From NCBI GenBank assembly GCA_947494445.1, contig CANLVD010000002.1, positions 372,001-436,000 on the forward strand: 64,000 bases of DNA, read 5' to 3'. How positions within the stretch are numbered: the stretch's first letter is position 1; each line of letters begins with the position of its first letter. The DNA is from an uncultured Paracoccaceae bacterium (lineage in GTDB: Bacteria > Pseudomonadota > Alphaproteobacteria > Rhodobacterales > Rhodobacteraceae). The position numbers and the translations under genes are program-made. The notes beneath the pieces are model-generated. The model was given only the letters and a program-made list of their open reading frames with translations. It searched no databases and was not told the DNA's origin. Below, in pieces: positions 54,987 through 63,527 of this stretch.

Positions 54987-56482
54987 TGGACATTCTCCTT
55001 TTTCTTGCGTGCGGGTTGGGGTGGAAGCTTTAGAGATAGAGCGGCATAGATTTTCCTGGCTAGGCTGCCATAGCCGCCAAAGGCCCAAAGCAATGTCTTG
55101 CGAGCGGCAACCGCCTTTTCCCGCCGGGTAGCCTGTAGCGTATCCAAACCAGTTAGAACCCGAGCGTCAAACAGTGGCAATGCGACATCGCGCATATCAG
55201 CTAGCCAGCCCGCGTGGTCTGGCAAAGCGCCGGTAGACATCTCCTCGATCCGGTGCAGGAATAGCGGCTCAGTTAGGGTAAAGAATGTCTGACGGGCGGA
55301 GGCGGCAGTCCCCTTGGAAAGGTCCTCTTCTCCCACCCCGTCCTTGACCGAAGCAGCAATGGCAAAACTGGCCAGCTCAGCGGCTTCGACCATGGCGTAG
55401 GCTGCGGCCTCTGCCTCATCTGAAAGGGAAAAGATGGGTTGTTCGGACCAGAGGAAATCCAGCGGCTTCATGTTGTCCATAGCCCATCCTGCCACGATCA
55501 ATGACAAACGCGGCCCACTGCCGCCCAACAGCCGAGTCAGGCAGGCCGGCCGCTTACGTCTGTCTTGCTGCAGAATCACACCGCGCCAGTTGCGGTAGCC
55601 GAAAGAGCCAGCTTTTGGATGCACTGGCAGAATCTGGTCTTTGGCATCAACATAATAAGGCGACAGATCATGGACCCAGGTGGCGTAGTTAGTGCCGTAG
55701 GGGCGCTGGATCACTCCGGTCACCTCGCTGTCGTCGGCAACCAACCGCAGGCGGCGGGGTTGGCCAAAGAACATCTCCGGATCGGGACTGGCATTGCCAA
55801 AGGTTTCGGGCGGGGCGACGACCTCGCCCTTTTCCGACGTTACCGTGGGCCGCATCCATGGCAGTGCATCCAACTCCTCCTCGCGAAGCGCCTCACCGCA
55901 TGGCACATTCGCCCAGATCGCGCCCCAGAGGCTTGCCCCTTCGGGTCTGACCAGCGTTACCATCGGTCCGCCGCCGCGCATGGAGGTCCGGTTGCCCGCG
56001 CCGCCCGACGGTGCAAAATCCTGCAATGTATACAGCGCCATGGCGGCCAGCGGCAGCGGCAGCGTCGTATAGCGGTCGCGTTTGACCATAAGGTCCGCGT
56101 TTTTCTTCGCGGTGCTGTCACCAGACGCATCAATGAACAACATATCCGGCGACTTCGGTTCACCCTCCAGAAGTTCAAATTCCTGCATAAACAGCGGCCC
56201 TTTACCCAGCAAATTAAATGCAGGAGCCAGCCTGGCCAAAGCGCCGCGGAGTGCCTGCTGTCCCGGCGGGGTGTAGCGCTGACTTTCATCCTCTGGTGGG
56301 CAGGCCAGATAGGCGAGGCCGATCATCAACTCATGGCAGGCTAGGTTCAGATCGGGACGCGGCCAATCGAAGCCTAGCACATCAGGGTCAGCGATTTGAT
56401 CGGGGCGAATGGTTTCAGGGCCAGTGGTTCGGCGGACAGGAATCCATGGATCGGAAATCAGATTTAACAAATCAAAAAACAC
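54983..56482 (-). CDS. cse1: Cas8e (Cse1) Cascade large subunit
   Basis: This 499-residue subunit recognises the PAM and recruits Cas3. The CasA pattern is clear: FDLLNLISDPWIPVRRTTGP at the start, LACHELMIGLAYLACPPEDE, and later YATWVHDLSPYYVDAKDQ. The start is GTG at 56482; no ATG lies near it. It ends with a proline/lysine tail. It is 40 bases after cas3. Confidence 0.93.
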   Translation of the reverse strand: MFFDLLNLISDPWIPVRRTTGPETIRPDQIADPDVLGFDWPRPDLNLACHELMIGLAYLACPPEDESQRYTPPGQQALRGALARLAPAFNLLGKGPLFMQEFELLEGEPKSPDMLFIDASGDSTAKKNADLMVKRDRYTTLPLPLAAMALYTLQDFAPSGGAGNRTSMRGGGPMVTLVRPEGASLWGAIWANVPCGEALREEELDALPWMRPTVTSEKGEVVAPPETFGNASPDPEMFFGQPRRLRLVADDSEVTGVIQRPYGTNYATWVHDLSPYYVDAKDQILPVHPKAGSFGYRNWRGVILQQDRRKRPACLTRLLGGSGPRLSLIVAGWAMDNMKPLDFLWSEQPIFSLSDEAEAAAYAMVEAAELASFAIAASVKDGVGEEDLSKGTAASARQTFFTLTEPLFLHRIEEMSTGALPDHAGWLADMRDVALPLFDARVLTGLDTLQATRREKAVAARKTLLWAFGGYGSLARKIYAALSLKLPPQPARKKKENVQ

Positions 56483-56522
56483 TTTCTCAAAGAATTACGT
56501 TACGCCTCTGGATTGACGGATG

Positions 56523-59030
56523 TCAACTTCCAGTCGTGGAGCCTTGAAGGCCAAACACGCTATCATAACGCAACCCATCGCTGATCCATCCGTCCTCTGA
56601 AACCGGGGCGATAAAGATCGAGGACCGCTTCCAGTCCGGCCAGCTTGCTTTGAGTGCTGCAACCGCTGGGGTTTCCTGATCCAACCCGCCAGCCTTTTCG
56701 AACATGGACCGGGACAGTTTGACTTCGGATCCCTCCCAAGTCTTTCCTAAGGGTTCTAAACCGCCGCCCGTTTGCCGCGCCAACCAGAGTGTCACCTGAG
56801 GACGGCCTAGTCTTGTTAGCACCCGGTCTTCGTCCAACACTTTTTGCGCGCCGTGCAGGAAGCCCTTGGACTCCAGTACTCGGTTCTTTGCGTCGCCGCG
56901 TTCGTAAATCTCTTCTATGCCGCGTTGGGCCTCGGCCTGTTCCAGCAGATCCGGAACCGGTTCGGCCTGATCCCCGTGTACAGCCTCGATAAGCGGCCGC
57001 ACACCGTCCGGAGCGCTGATAGATCCGGCGGCAAAGACGGCCCGAGCGGTGCGCCATTGGACAGCGAGCGGATAAACCCAGGCCCCGCGCGGCAGGGTCT
57101 TCAGCAACCAGTTACTGGCGCTGATCACATCTGGATCAGGCGCTACGATATGCAGGCACAGTCCAGGCACAGGCCGTCCTTCTGCCGGGCGCTTGTCCAT
57201 ATGCCTCCAAAGCCGTCCAGCCCGTTGGATCAGCGACCCTATTGGGGCCAGGTCACTGACCATGAGGTCAAAGTCCAGGTCAAGCGAAGCTTCGATCACC
57301 TGGGTAGCGACCAGCACTCGGCCTGCCCGATCTGCCGGTTTCCCGTCCTTCCCAAAGCGGGTCTGAAGCGCTTGTTCCTTCCCGAGCCGGTCATCGGTTG
57401 TGAAGCGGGCGTGCAGTAGATCAGCCTCAATCCCCACTTCACGGAGATGCGTCACTGTTTCAATCGCATCATCTACCGCGTTTCGGATCCAGACGCAGGC
57501 TGCCCCTGCCTTGCTGGACTGCCGGATCAAATCCAACGCCTTGCTCGGACTGACACGGATCGCGGCGATTTCGCGGCACGTGGCCGGAACTGGGTCTGGC
57601 GCAGAGACCTGAACCTTGGTGCCGATGATGGACAATTGTGGATAGGCATCTCCCTCAACCGCCATTGGACGTCGTATACGGAGCCCTGACTGATAGGCCG
57701 TAACAAACCTATCCCGGGTATGTCTGGGTAGGGTCGCTGTCATAACTATGGCAGACCCGCCCAGCAATGCATGGAAATACAGAAGGTGGCAGAGGATCTC
57801 TTCCATATATGGGTCGTAGCTATGAGCCTCGTCCACGATCAGCACCCGACTCGACAAAGCCCAGAGCCTCAGGGTGTTAAACCGGGTTGCCAGAACCGCC
57901 AACAATGCCTGGTCAATGGTGCCAACACCGATATCGGCGAGTAGAATGCGACGGCGATCATCGGCGAGCCACTGGCCGCAGGTCACCTTGGCACACGGAT
58001 CAGACCCGTCACTTCCCAAGATCTGCCGAAACGCTGCGTTCTGCCGAGCCCGGCCATGGGACAAGCCCAGGCTTGGCCTGCCGTCGAAGAGCCGTTCAGC
58101 AATGTTTTCCAGCCGTCCGTACATCGCGTCGGATGTCGCAATGGTCGGCAACGCAAAGAACAGGCCCCGCGCCTTGCCGGCTTGCATCATTCGAGCGGCA
58201 AGGATCAATGCGGCTTCAGTTTTGCCTGCACCCGTGGCATCTTCAATCAACGCGAGGACAGGGCCATCGGGCAGGTCCGCATCTGTGACGGCCGCCTGCA
58301 TTGGGCGCAGGGCCTGATTTAGGATCCGGCCATTCCGGACAGGTCGTGCTTGGTTCAGCCCAGCGGAGGCGATTGCTACAGTTGCCTTTATTTTGGCGAG
58401 TGCCCAGTAATCGGTGAGTGGGATATCCGGAGACTCCGCCCCAAACCACTCGGGGTTTGAGCCGATCCAGTCTGACTGAATGGTCAGGCCCGAGAGCTGC
58501 CAGCTCAGGTCCTTAGCCTCCTGAACAGACAATCCTTCAAGGGAGGCTTCGGGAAACAGGGTGGCAACCAGATCAATCACTGCTCCGGCGGCGTCTTCGG
58601 CTTCCAGACCGATTGCGCTACGCCACCGGGCGGTCTGCCGTCCCTGACCCCCATCCATCTCTGGCGGCCCGCCATGATGACCGGCAACCGCCGCGACCAG
58701 CTCCCGGCGCACTTCTGCTTTACCGCCCAGCCTTGTGGCAAGTCGGTCATCATGAAGACGCAGCAATTCGTCGCCCAATTGGGTGTGGTATTCCGCGCGC
58801 GCTGCCTTGCCAGTGATCTGATCGCGAAACCCCTGACTAAACTTTCCCAGATCATGCAGGGTCACCAACATAACCAAGGCTTGGTCGAGCGCGAACCTTG
58901 ATCCCGCCTGGTCGAACCGGATCAAGGTATGGGACACTGCACCTACGTCCAGCATGTGCCAAAGCGCGGGATGATACCTGTCACCGAGTGTCTTTCCCGG
59001 CCAAGCAACGTTGAGATCGATCAGATTCAT
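56523..59030 (-). CDS. cas3: Cas3 nuclease-helicase
   Basis: This 835-residue protein degrades target DNA after Cascade binding. The N-terminal HD nuclease shows HMLDVGAVSHTLIRF and TLHDLGKFSQGF, and later VAGHHGGPPE. The SF2 helicase has Walker A EDATGAGKTEAALILA, the DEAH box VLIVDEAHSYDPY and motif VI QRAGRLWRHMD. It is the first gene of the leftward cas operon. Confidence 0.96.
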   Translation of the reverse strand: MNLIDLNVAWPGKTLGDRYHPALWHMLDVGAVSHTLIRFDQAGSRFALDQALVMLVTLHDLGKFSQGFRDQITGKAARAEYHTQLGDELLRLHDDRLATRLGGKAEVRRELVAAVAGHHGGPPEMDGGQGRQTARWRSAIGLEAEDAAGAVIDLVATLFPEASLEGLSVQEAKDLSWQLSGLTIQSDWIGSNPEWFGAESPDIPLTDYWALAKIKATVAIASAGLNQARPVRNGRILNQALRPMQAAVTDADLPDGPVLALIEDATGAGKTEAALILAARMMQAGKARGLFFALPTIATSDAMYGRLENIAERLFDGRPSLGLSHGRARQNAAFRQILGSDGSDPCAKVTCGQWLADDRRRILLADIGVGTIDQALLAVLATRFNTLRLWALSSRVLIVDEAHSYDPYMEEILCHLLYFHALLGGSAIVMTATLPRHTRDRFVTAYQSGLRIRRPMAVEGDAYPQLSIIGTKVQVSAPDPVPATCREIAAIRVSPSKALDLIRQSSKAGAACVWIRNAVDDAIETVTHLREVGIEADLLHARFTTDDRLGKEQALQTRFGKDGKPADRAGRVLVATQVIEASLDLDFDLMVSDLAPIGSLIQRAGRLWRHMDKRPAEGRPVPGLCLHIVAPDPDVISASNWLLKTLPRGAWVYPLAVQWRTARAVFAAGSISAPDGVRPLIEAVHGDQAEPVPDLLEQAEAQRGIEEIYERGDAKNRVLESKGFLHGAQKVLDEDRVLTRLGRPQVTLWLARQTGGGLEPLGKTWEGSEVKLSRSMFEKAGGLDQETPAVAALKASWPDWKRSSIFIAPVSEDGWISDGLRYDSVFGLQGSTTGS

Positions 59031-59153
59031 TTCAGATATCTTGAACCCATTTAACGTTCACTAGAGCTGACATTTACTTTCGTTGCGACGATATCGAAGG
59101 CGTTCGCATTGCACCACATACCGATTTGCCGCTCATAGAAGGGAAACGAACCT

Positions 59154-59352
59154 TTGAGCCCTTCACGTCGCCGCAAGTGCATTGACACCGTACGGCGGGA
59201 GTTTGGCGTTTCCCAAAGCCGGGCTTGCCGCACGCTAAATCCGCACCGATCCATTCAGCGCAATATACAGCAAGGCCGGGCCGATGAAGAACACTTGACC
59301 GAAGACATCATCGAATTGGTCAGCCAATACCGGTTCTCCGGATGTCGGATGG
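59154..59352 (+). pseudogene. Remnant of an IS3-family transposase (OrfB N-terminal part)
   Basis: The + strand reads SRRRKCIDTVRREFGVSQSR, then ACRTLNPHRSIQRN and LTEDIIELVSQYRFSG, which matches the start of OrfB in the IS407-type branch of IS3 (HVRREFGVSERRACRVL ... LTADIIELA). The frame dies by 59366 and the DDE catalytic region is absent, so this is a dead fragment. It marks the outer flank of the CRISPR-Cas locus, 124 bases from the cas3 start. Confidence 0.6.
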
Positions 59353-59732
59353 GCAGGTCGCGTTGAACTCGCGTTTGTCCCGTTCACATTGAGTTCGCGA
59401 ACGTAGCGAATGGCTGGTTCAACGGGCCGCACCGCAGCGTCCAGAAGCAACAGCCAAGGTCGGCGTTGGGCCGTCTTTTCTTGGAGCTGGTGCACCAGGC
59501 GGGCAGGATGCTGCGACCAATCCAATAGCGGAAGAGAGCCCATCATGTCGACTGCTGCACGGAAAACGAATGGCTGCAATTCGCCCTGTGGCCAAAACGA
59601 CCGTTTTGGCCGGATAAAAGACGACCAAAAATGACATCGCCCGCAGCTCGGTTTCGAGTTGCGGGCGATACCTTAATATTGGCCCTAAACTAAGAACTCA
59701 TTTGGAAACTCACACAAGGACCTCTATCAAGC
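59353..59732. other. Spacer with two strong hairpins, no clear gene
   Basis: Between the transposase remnant and the DUF7282-like gene I see short overlapping frames without ribosome sites. The region also contains a perfect inverted repeat at 59590-59611 (GGCCAAAAC and GTTTTGGCC, four-base loop) and the terminator at 59625-59669. The left half may be further decayed transposon DNA. Confidence 0.45.
59625..59669 (-). terminator. Terminator of the DUF7282-like gene
   Basis: A 15-bp stem (59636-59650 with 59655-59669, one G-T pair, loop GTTT) is followed on the - strand by GTCATTTTTGG. It lies 64 bases beyond the stop of the leftward secreted-protein gene and would end its transcript. Confidence 0.75.
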
Positions 59733-60146
59733 CTATTCGGCAGTAATAACGGCCATCACCAATTCGCCATCAATGCGGATCGGGCCGTCTTCTACAGCAC
59801 CGAGTGTGTATTCAAAACCACCGGTCACGATGCCGCCGGCTTCGGAGTGGACCATCAGCATCAACATATCGCCCGACGCAACGTCTTCCGTCAGAATTGC
59901 TGCAACATCAACATTGTCACCCATCCGCAGCGGTGCATATCCGACAACCGGACCAGGCTTCATGGCGGCATCTGTGCGGTGAACGACCATCCAGCCGTTT
60001 TCAGCTGCAACAACCATATCGGCACTGACGACGCCGTTCTCAACCGATTGGTTGCCTGCTTCAACCGACGGGGTTGGCCCATGTCCGGCAGCGAAGGCAT
60101 CGGTGGCGGCGACAAAAAGGGCAAGAGCTGTATTGAGCGTTTTCAT
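59733..60146 (-). CDS. Secreted DUF7282-like protein
   Basis: This 137-residue protein has a signal peptide (MKTLNTALALFVAATDAFAA, cut at or near AFAA-G) and a small beta-rich domain with VSADMVVAAENGWMVVHRTD and VVGYAPLRMGDNVDVAAIL, resembling the DUF7282 family. No enzyme motif is visible. GGAG precedes the ATG at 60146; a longer frame to 60254 has no such site. It is divergent from an ECF sigma factor gene and may be part of its regulon, in the way fasciclin-type proteins accompany SigK/RskA pairs. Confidence 0.7.
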   Translation of the reverse strand: MKTLNTALALFVAATDAFAAGHGPTPSVEAGNQSVENGVVSADMVVAAENGWMVVHRTDAAMKPGPVVGYAPLRMGDNVDVAAILTEDVASGDMLMLMVHSEAGGIVTGGFEYTLGAVEDGPIRIDGELVMAVITAE

Positions 60147-60345
60147 AGATATCTCCATTTTCACACTGATGAACGTTTTGTTCTTCAGATTGGGAAAGGC
60201 ACGGAACAGAGCAGGAGGAAGTTTCATCGGATTGATGAAAAAGTTTTGCTGCAAAATGAAGATATTGGCTAAGATACCGGTTTAAGGATACTGACACATC
60301 AAAGAAATACTACGAGGCTTTGGCACCCCTTCCTTAAAGTTGCAC
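60147..60345. promoter_or_regulatory. Divergent intergenic region with probable ECF promoters
   Basis: This 199-base AT-rich region must hold promoters for the leftward secreted-protein gene and the rightward sigma factor. A short perfect repeat TTTCATC/GATGAAA lies near 60225-60243. I cannot assign a -35/-10 pair with confidence. Confidence 0.4.
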
Positions 60346-60894
60346 ATGACCGCAGAGCAGAGAGACGAAATTGAAGCGCTGATTGCCCAGGTTGCCTTGG
60401 GCAATCAAACGGCGTTTTCACATCTCTACGAAGCCACCTCCGGGAAACTTCTGGCAGTATGTTTGCGTGTGTTGAACGAACGCGCGGCAGCTGAGGACGC
60501 AATGCAAGAGGTCTACGTCAAGGTTTGGAGCAAAGCTGACCGCTATCAGGTAACAGGGCATTCCCCTATGACGTGGCTGATTACCATTGCACGCAATACT
60601 GCCATAGATCGGCTACGTTCCCGCAAAATTGACCGAAACATCGCGGACTATAGTGAGCGCATCGCGGAACCTGGCCCATCGCCTGAGCAATCCGCTGTTG
60701 CCGCTTCTGAATCCAGGCGCATCGTTGCATGTCTTGACGAATTGGAAGCAGATCGTCGCGCTGCGATAACCGGAGCATATCTTGACGGAAAGAGCTACAA
60801 GGACCTTTCCGAACAGTTTGCAGTGCCGCTAAATACCATGAGGACTTGGTTGCGCCGTGGCCTGTCAGACTTGCGGGAGTGTATGTCGCGATGA
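60346..60894 (+). CDS. ECF-family RNA polymerase sigma factor
   Basis: This 182-residue sigma factor has region 2 (AEDAMQEVYVKVWSKADRY, then MTWLITIARNTAIDRLRSRK) and region 4 (YLDGKSYKDLSEQFAVPLNT followed by MRTWLRRGLSDLREC). The subtype resembles SigK/RpoE-like factors regulated by RskA-type anti-sigma proteins. The ATG at 60346 is preferred to an upstream TTG at 60340. Its stop overlaps the anti-sigma start (ATGA). Confidence 0.92.
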   Translation: MTAEQRDEIEALIAQVALGNQTAFSHLYEATSGKLLAVCLRVLNERAAAEDAMQEVYVKVWSKADRYQVTGHSPMTWLITIARNTAIDRLRSRKIDRNIADYSERIAEPGPSPEQSAVAASESRRIVACLDELEADRRAAITGAYLDGKSYKDLSEQFAVPLNTMRTWLRRGLSDLRECMSR

Positions 60895-61589
60895 CGGCTG
60901 ATCTGACACCAGATGACAAAGATGCAATGGCTGCCGAATACGCTCTTGGGCTTTTGTCGGGCGATGATTTTGCGCAGGCACAGCATCTTGCAACAACAGA
61001 CCGCGGATTCGCACAATCAGTCACGAATTGGGAAATCCGGCTAGCAACGCTGACAGATGAACTGGAACCCGAAAAGCCCAACCCTGCCAGTAAGAAAGAG
61101 CTCCTTGCCAAGTTGTTTCCAAACCCAAAACCAACATCGTTCTGGGAGCGCGTTTGGGTTTGGCAGGCCGCCGGTGCGCTCAGTCTGTTGCTTTTGGCGG
61201 TAGTGCTCGTAATAGACTTTGCGGGACAGCCGACAGCCACTGGTCCACTGTACACAGCCGAGATCGTCACCGAAGCTGGTGACTTTCGCGTCGTCGCCGT
61301 GTTGGACAAGTCCACCGATGAGGTGTTTTTAACCAGAACAGCCGGAGCCGCACCAGAAGGCCGTATTCTTCAGGTTTGGGCACATGGCGAGGGAGAACCG
61401 GCAATTTCAGTTGGTCTTTGGTCCGAAGGAGATACGATCAGGTTGCCACTGCCACAAACTATCGCCGCCGTTGAGGGCGTTTTAACGTTGGGCGTGAGCG
61501 AGGAACCTCCAGGGGGGTCACTAACCGGATCACCTTCAGGACGTGTTTTTGGGACAATTGATATTACCGGCGTGACCGGCAGAATATAA
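60891..61589 (+). CDS. Membrane anti-sigma factor, RskA family
   Basis: This 232-residue protein has a cytoplasmic N-terminal zinc-less anti-sigma domain (EYALGLLSGDDFAQAQHLAT, typical of RskA/ChrR-like ASDs), one membrane helix at about residues 100-120 (GALSLLLLAVVLVIDF), and an extracytoplasmic RskA domain ending GSPSGRVFGTIDITG. It should hold the sigma factor inactive at the membrane until a signal triggers proteolysis. Confidence 0.9.
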   Translation: MTADLTPDDKDAMAAEYALGLLSGDDFAQAQHLATTDRGFAQSVTNWEIRLATLTDELEPEKPNPASKKELLAKLFPNPKPTSFWERVWVWQAAGALSLLLLAVVLVIDFAGQPTATGPLYTAEIVTEAGDFRVVAVLDKSTDEVFLTRTAGAAPEGRILQVWAHGEGEPAISVGLWSEGDTIRLPLPQTIAAVEGVLTLGVSEEPPGGSLTGSPSGRVFGTIDITGVTGRI

Positions 61590-61908
61590 GTGCGCCATTC
61601 CATAGGAGATTTCTGATTTGGACGGAATTCGTACGTTTCTGTAAACAGGCTTTGGCGCAGCCGCAGCGAAATGGCGCTTCGTCTGTGGTGTGTGGCTGCT
61701 GTCAGCGCGATCTGCAGCGGCGATAAATCCGACAAGGTGGAAAGCGCGGGCAGATTTCATCTTCGCCCGATGCGCTGCTCAACTGTGAAAAAATGCGATC
61801 TCGATTGTAAATTGGTCTGTTTCCCGGCGCGGAATATGTCCTTGAGCTTCTATTGCGCAGATTTCGGTCTTTGGCGAGCTATGCACAGGATTTGCGCATG
61901 GTGCAGAT
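61590..61908. other. Intergenic region without a recognisable gene
   Basis: These 319 bases lie between the anti-sigma gene and the mobile-element protein. Short frames on both strands lack ribosome sites and family features. I see no clear terminator or inverted repeat. It probably contains the element boundary. Confidence 0.4.
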
Positions 61909-63075
61909 TCACGACCGTTTTTCCCTCACGCCCTTGCAAGTCGCACAGCCGAATTGATCGAACAGAATGAGTTTGGTGGATTTGCTCTGGCACGACGGGC
62001 AGAGGAACCAGGCGCGTTGTCCGCCCAGATGTTGCCCTGTCCAGATCAGTCTTGCAAGTATTGGCCAGCCGTCGTCTGTCTTGAGTAAAGCAAAATTCTT
62101 GTGCCGACGGATTAAGACCCTTCTGTTGCTTAGCTGACGCTTAAGATGATCGTCTGGACCCAGTCGCCCGACTTCTGACGCCTTGAACTCCAGTGGTTTT
62201 GGAGATGCCTGACGCCATCCAGGGATCGCACGCTCGATGAAGAACGCCACGTCTTCGCACCAGCTGGCGTTGGCTTGTGCTGTCACTCCCAGATTGCGTG
62301 ACGTGCCGCTGCGCTTGCCAAGGATCTCTCCCTGTCCTTGCCACAGCCCCTTGGCCAGATAGCCCAGCCATCCCTGAAGGCCGCGCCAACCATGATCAAT
62401 TCGAGTGGCGTGGACGGCTCCGCTGGGGCTGTGAAACAGCAAGTCGCGGACACCGAAGCGTTTCAGAATGTCGCTTGGCAGTCCGCTGTCTTCAGGGCCA
62501 GCAGTCCAGTGACGCATTTTCAGACGAGCGTCCTGAGGCGTCAGAAGCTCGTCTCTGAGTTCTGTTGCCAGAAACCTCTGGAAGGCGCGCAACTGATCGT
62601 CTTTCAAGTGGATTGCGAAATGGATGTGTTCGCCGAACTGGGGTCCAATTTCACGTACCCAGATCCAGCATGCATCGGGCCATTTGCGGGCGAACCGGCC
62701 TCGAAGGTGTTCGCCTGCTTCATGGTTGGATCGCCCCTCGAAAACCCTGTCAGACCCTGAATTTTTCAAAGCCGTCCAGGACAGGGTTAACGCTACGTTC
62801 AGCGGTCGGTTTAAGCGGTAGGCAAACCGGGCTGACAGAAACAGACCCTCGACCGCACCCGCATTCAATCTGTCGGTGGACTTCAGGGATCTTGCAGCCC
62901 TGGGTTTTGACGTCTCTACCGAAATGGATAAGCGCGGATGCGTACACGCGAAGTTATCATATGAGGCTCGTGTGCATCCCGGCGTTGGCTGGTCGGTATC
63001 CGGAACGGTTTTGTGGACGTGTTCTGCCGCGTCTGGCGTGGAACTGGCGGGTTTGGGGTGTTTGTGATCCAACAT
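61909..63075 (-). CDS. HUH-type replication initiator/relaxase-like protein
   Basis: This 388-residue protein has an HUH metal motif (HIH at residues 150-152 in FGEHIHFAIH) and a likely catalytic tyrosine in GWLGYLAKGL (Tyr239, Y-x-x-K form), as in rolling-circle Rep proteins of plasmids, phages and integrated elements. A C-terminal zinc ribbon is formed by CPSC and CATC. The ATG at 63075 follows GGAGAG. It would nick and restart DNA synthesis at the element's origin. It lies after an AlpA-type gene on the same strand, a pairing typical of integrated mobile elements. Confidence 0.7.
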   Translation of the reverse strand: MLDHKHPKPASSTPDAAEHVHKTVPDTDQPTPGCTRASYDNFACTHPRLSISVETSKPRAARSLKSTDRLNAGAVEGLFLSARFAYRLNRPLNVALTLSWTALKNSGSDRVFEGRSNHEAGEHLRGRFARKWPDACWIWVREIGPQFGEHIHFAIHLKDDQLRAFQRFLATELRDELLTPQDARLKMRHWTAGPEDSGLPSDILKRFGVRDLLFHSPSGAVHATRIDHGWRGLQGWLGYLAKGLWQGQGEILGKRSGTSRNLGVTAQANASWCEDVAFFIERAIPGWRQASPKPLEFKASEVGRLGPDDHLKRQLSNRRVLIRRHKNFALLKTDDGWPILARLIWTGQHLGGQRAWFLCPSCQSKSTKLILFDQFGCATCKGVREKRS

Positions 63076-63200
63076 GATCTCTCCGTTCCGGCGGGAGGCC
63101 GGTCATTTTAAGGGATTGAATTGTGAGTGAACTTCAGAAGGTATCGGGCCTGCTCCAGCGCCCTGCGATGGGACTGGGCGCAGGTCTCATGCCCTTCAGT

Positions 63201-63404
63201 CTATGAGGTTTCTGGGCTATCGGCTGCTCGCTGCAAAGCCGCCTCGACCTCCCGGACCCGAAACCGGGTGCTGGCACCGATCTTGACGGGTTTTGGCAGA
63301 TGCCCCGCAGACACATCGCGATAGATCGATGACCTGCTGCGATTGAGCAAACGGCAAAGCTCCGAAATACTCAGGAGTTGAAGGGACGCAAGTTCAGACG
63401 ACAT
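63201..63404 (-). CDS. AlpA-type helix-turn-helix regulator/excisionase
   Basis: This 67-residue protein has the MerR-like AlpA/excisionase fold: LLSISELCRLLNRSRSSIYR, then GHLPKPVKIGASTRFRVREV. AAGGAG lies upstream of the ATG at 63404. Proteins of this type control integrase genes or assist excision of prophages and integrative elements. Confidence 0.85.
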   Translation of the reverse strand: MSSELASLQLLSISELCRLLNRSRSSIYRDVSAGHLPKPVKIGASTRFRVREVEAALQRAADSPETS

Positions 63405-63527
63405 GTTCGGGCTCCTTTGATCGTTTCATGTTGGATCAAAGGAAGTCAGATTTGCGCAGGTTGCGTAAGCCTGTATAACTTTCCAAAAATCAAAAGTTAT
63501 TACATCGCTTTGATTTTATATGCCTTT

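Noticed and set aside
59590-59611. Perfect hairpin GGCCAAAAC/GTTTTGGCC as a terminator
   Set aside because: No T run follows on either strand and the better terminator for the leftward gene is at 59625-59669.
61671-61970. A 99-codon + strand frame before the HUH-protein gene
   Set aside because: Cysteine/arginine-rich with no ribosome site, and its end overlaps the C-terminus of the convergent HUH-protein gene.
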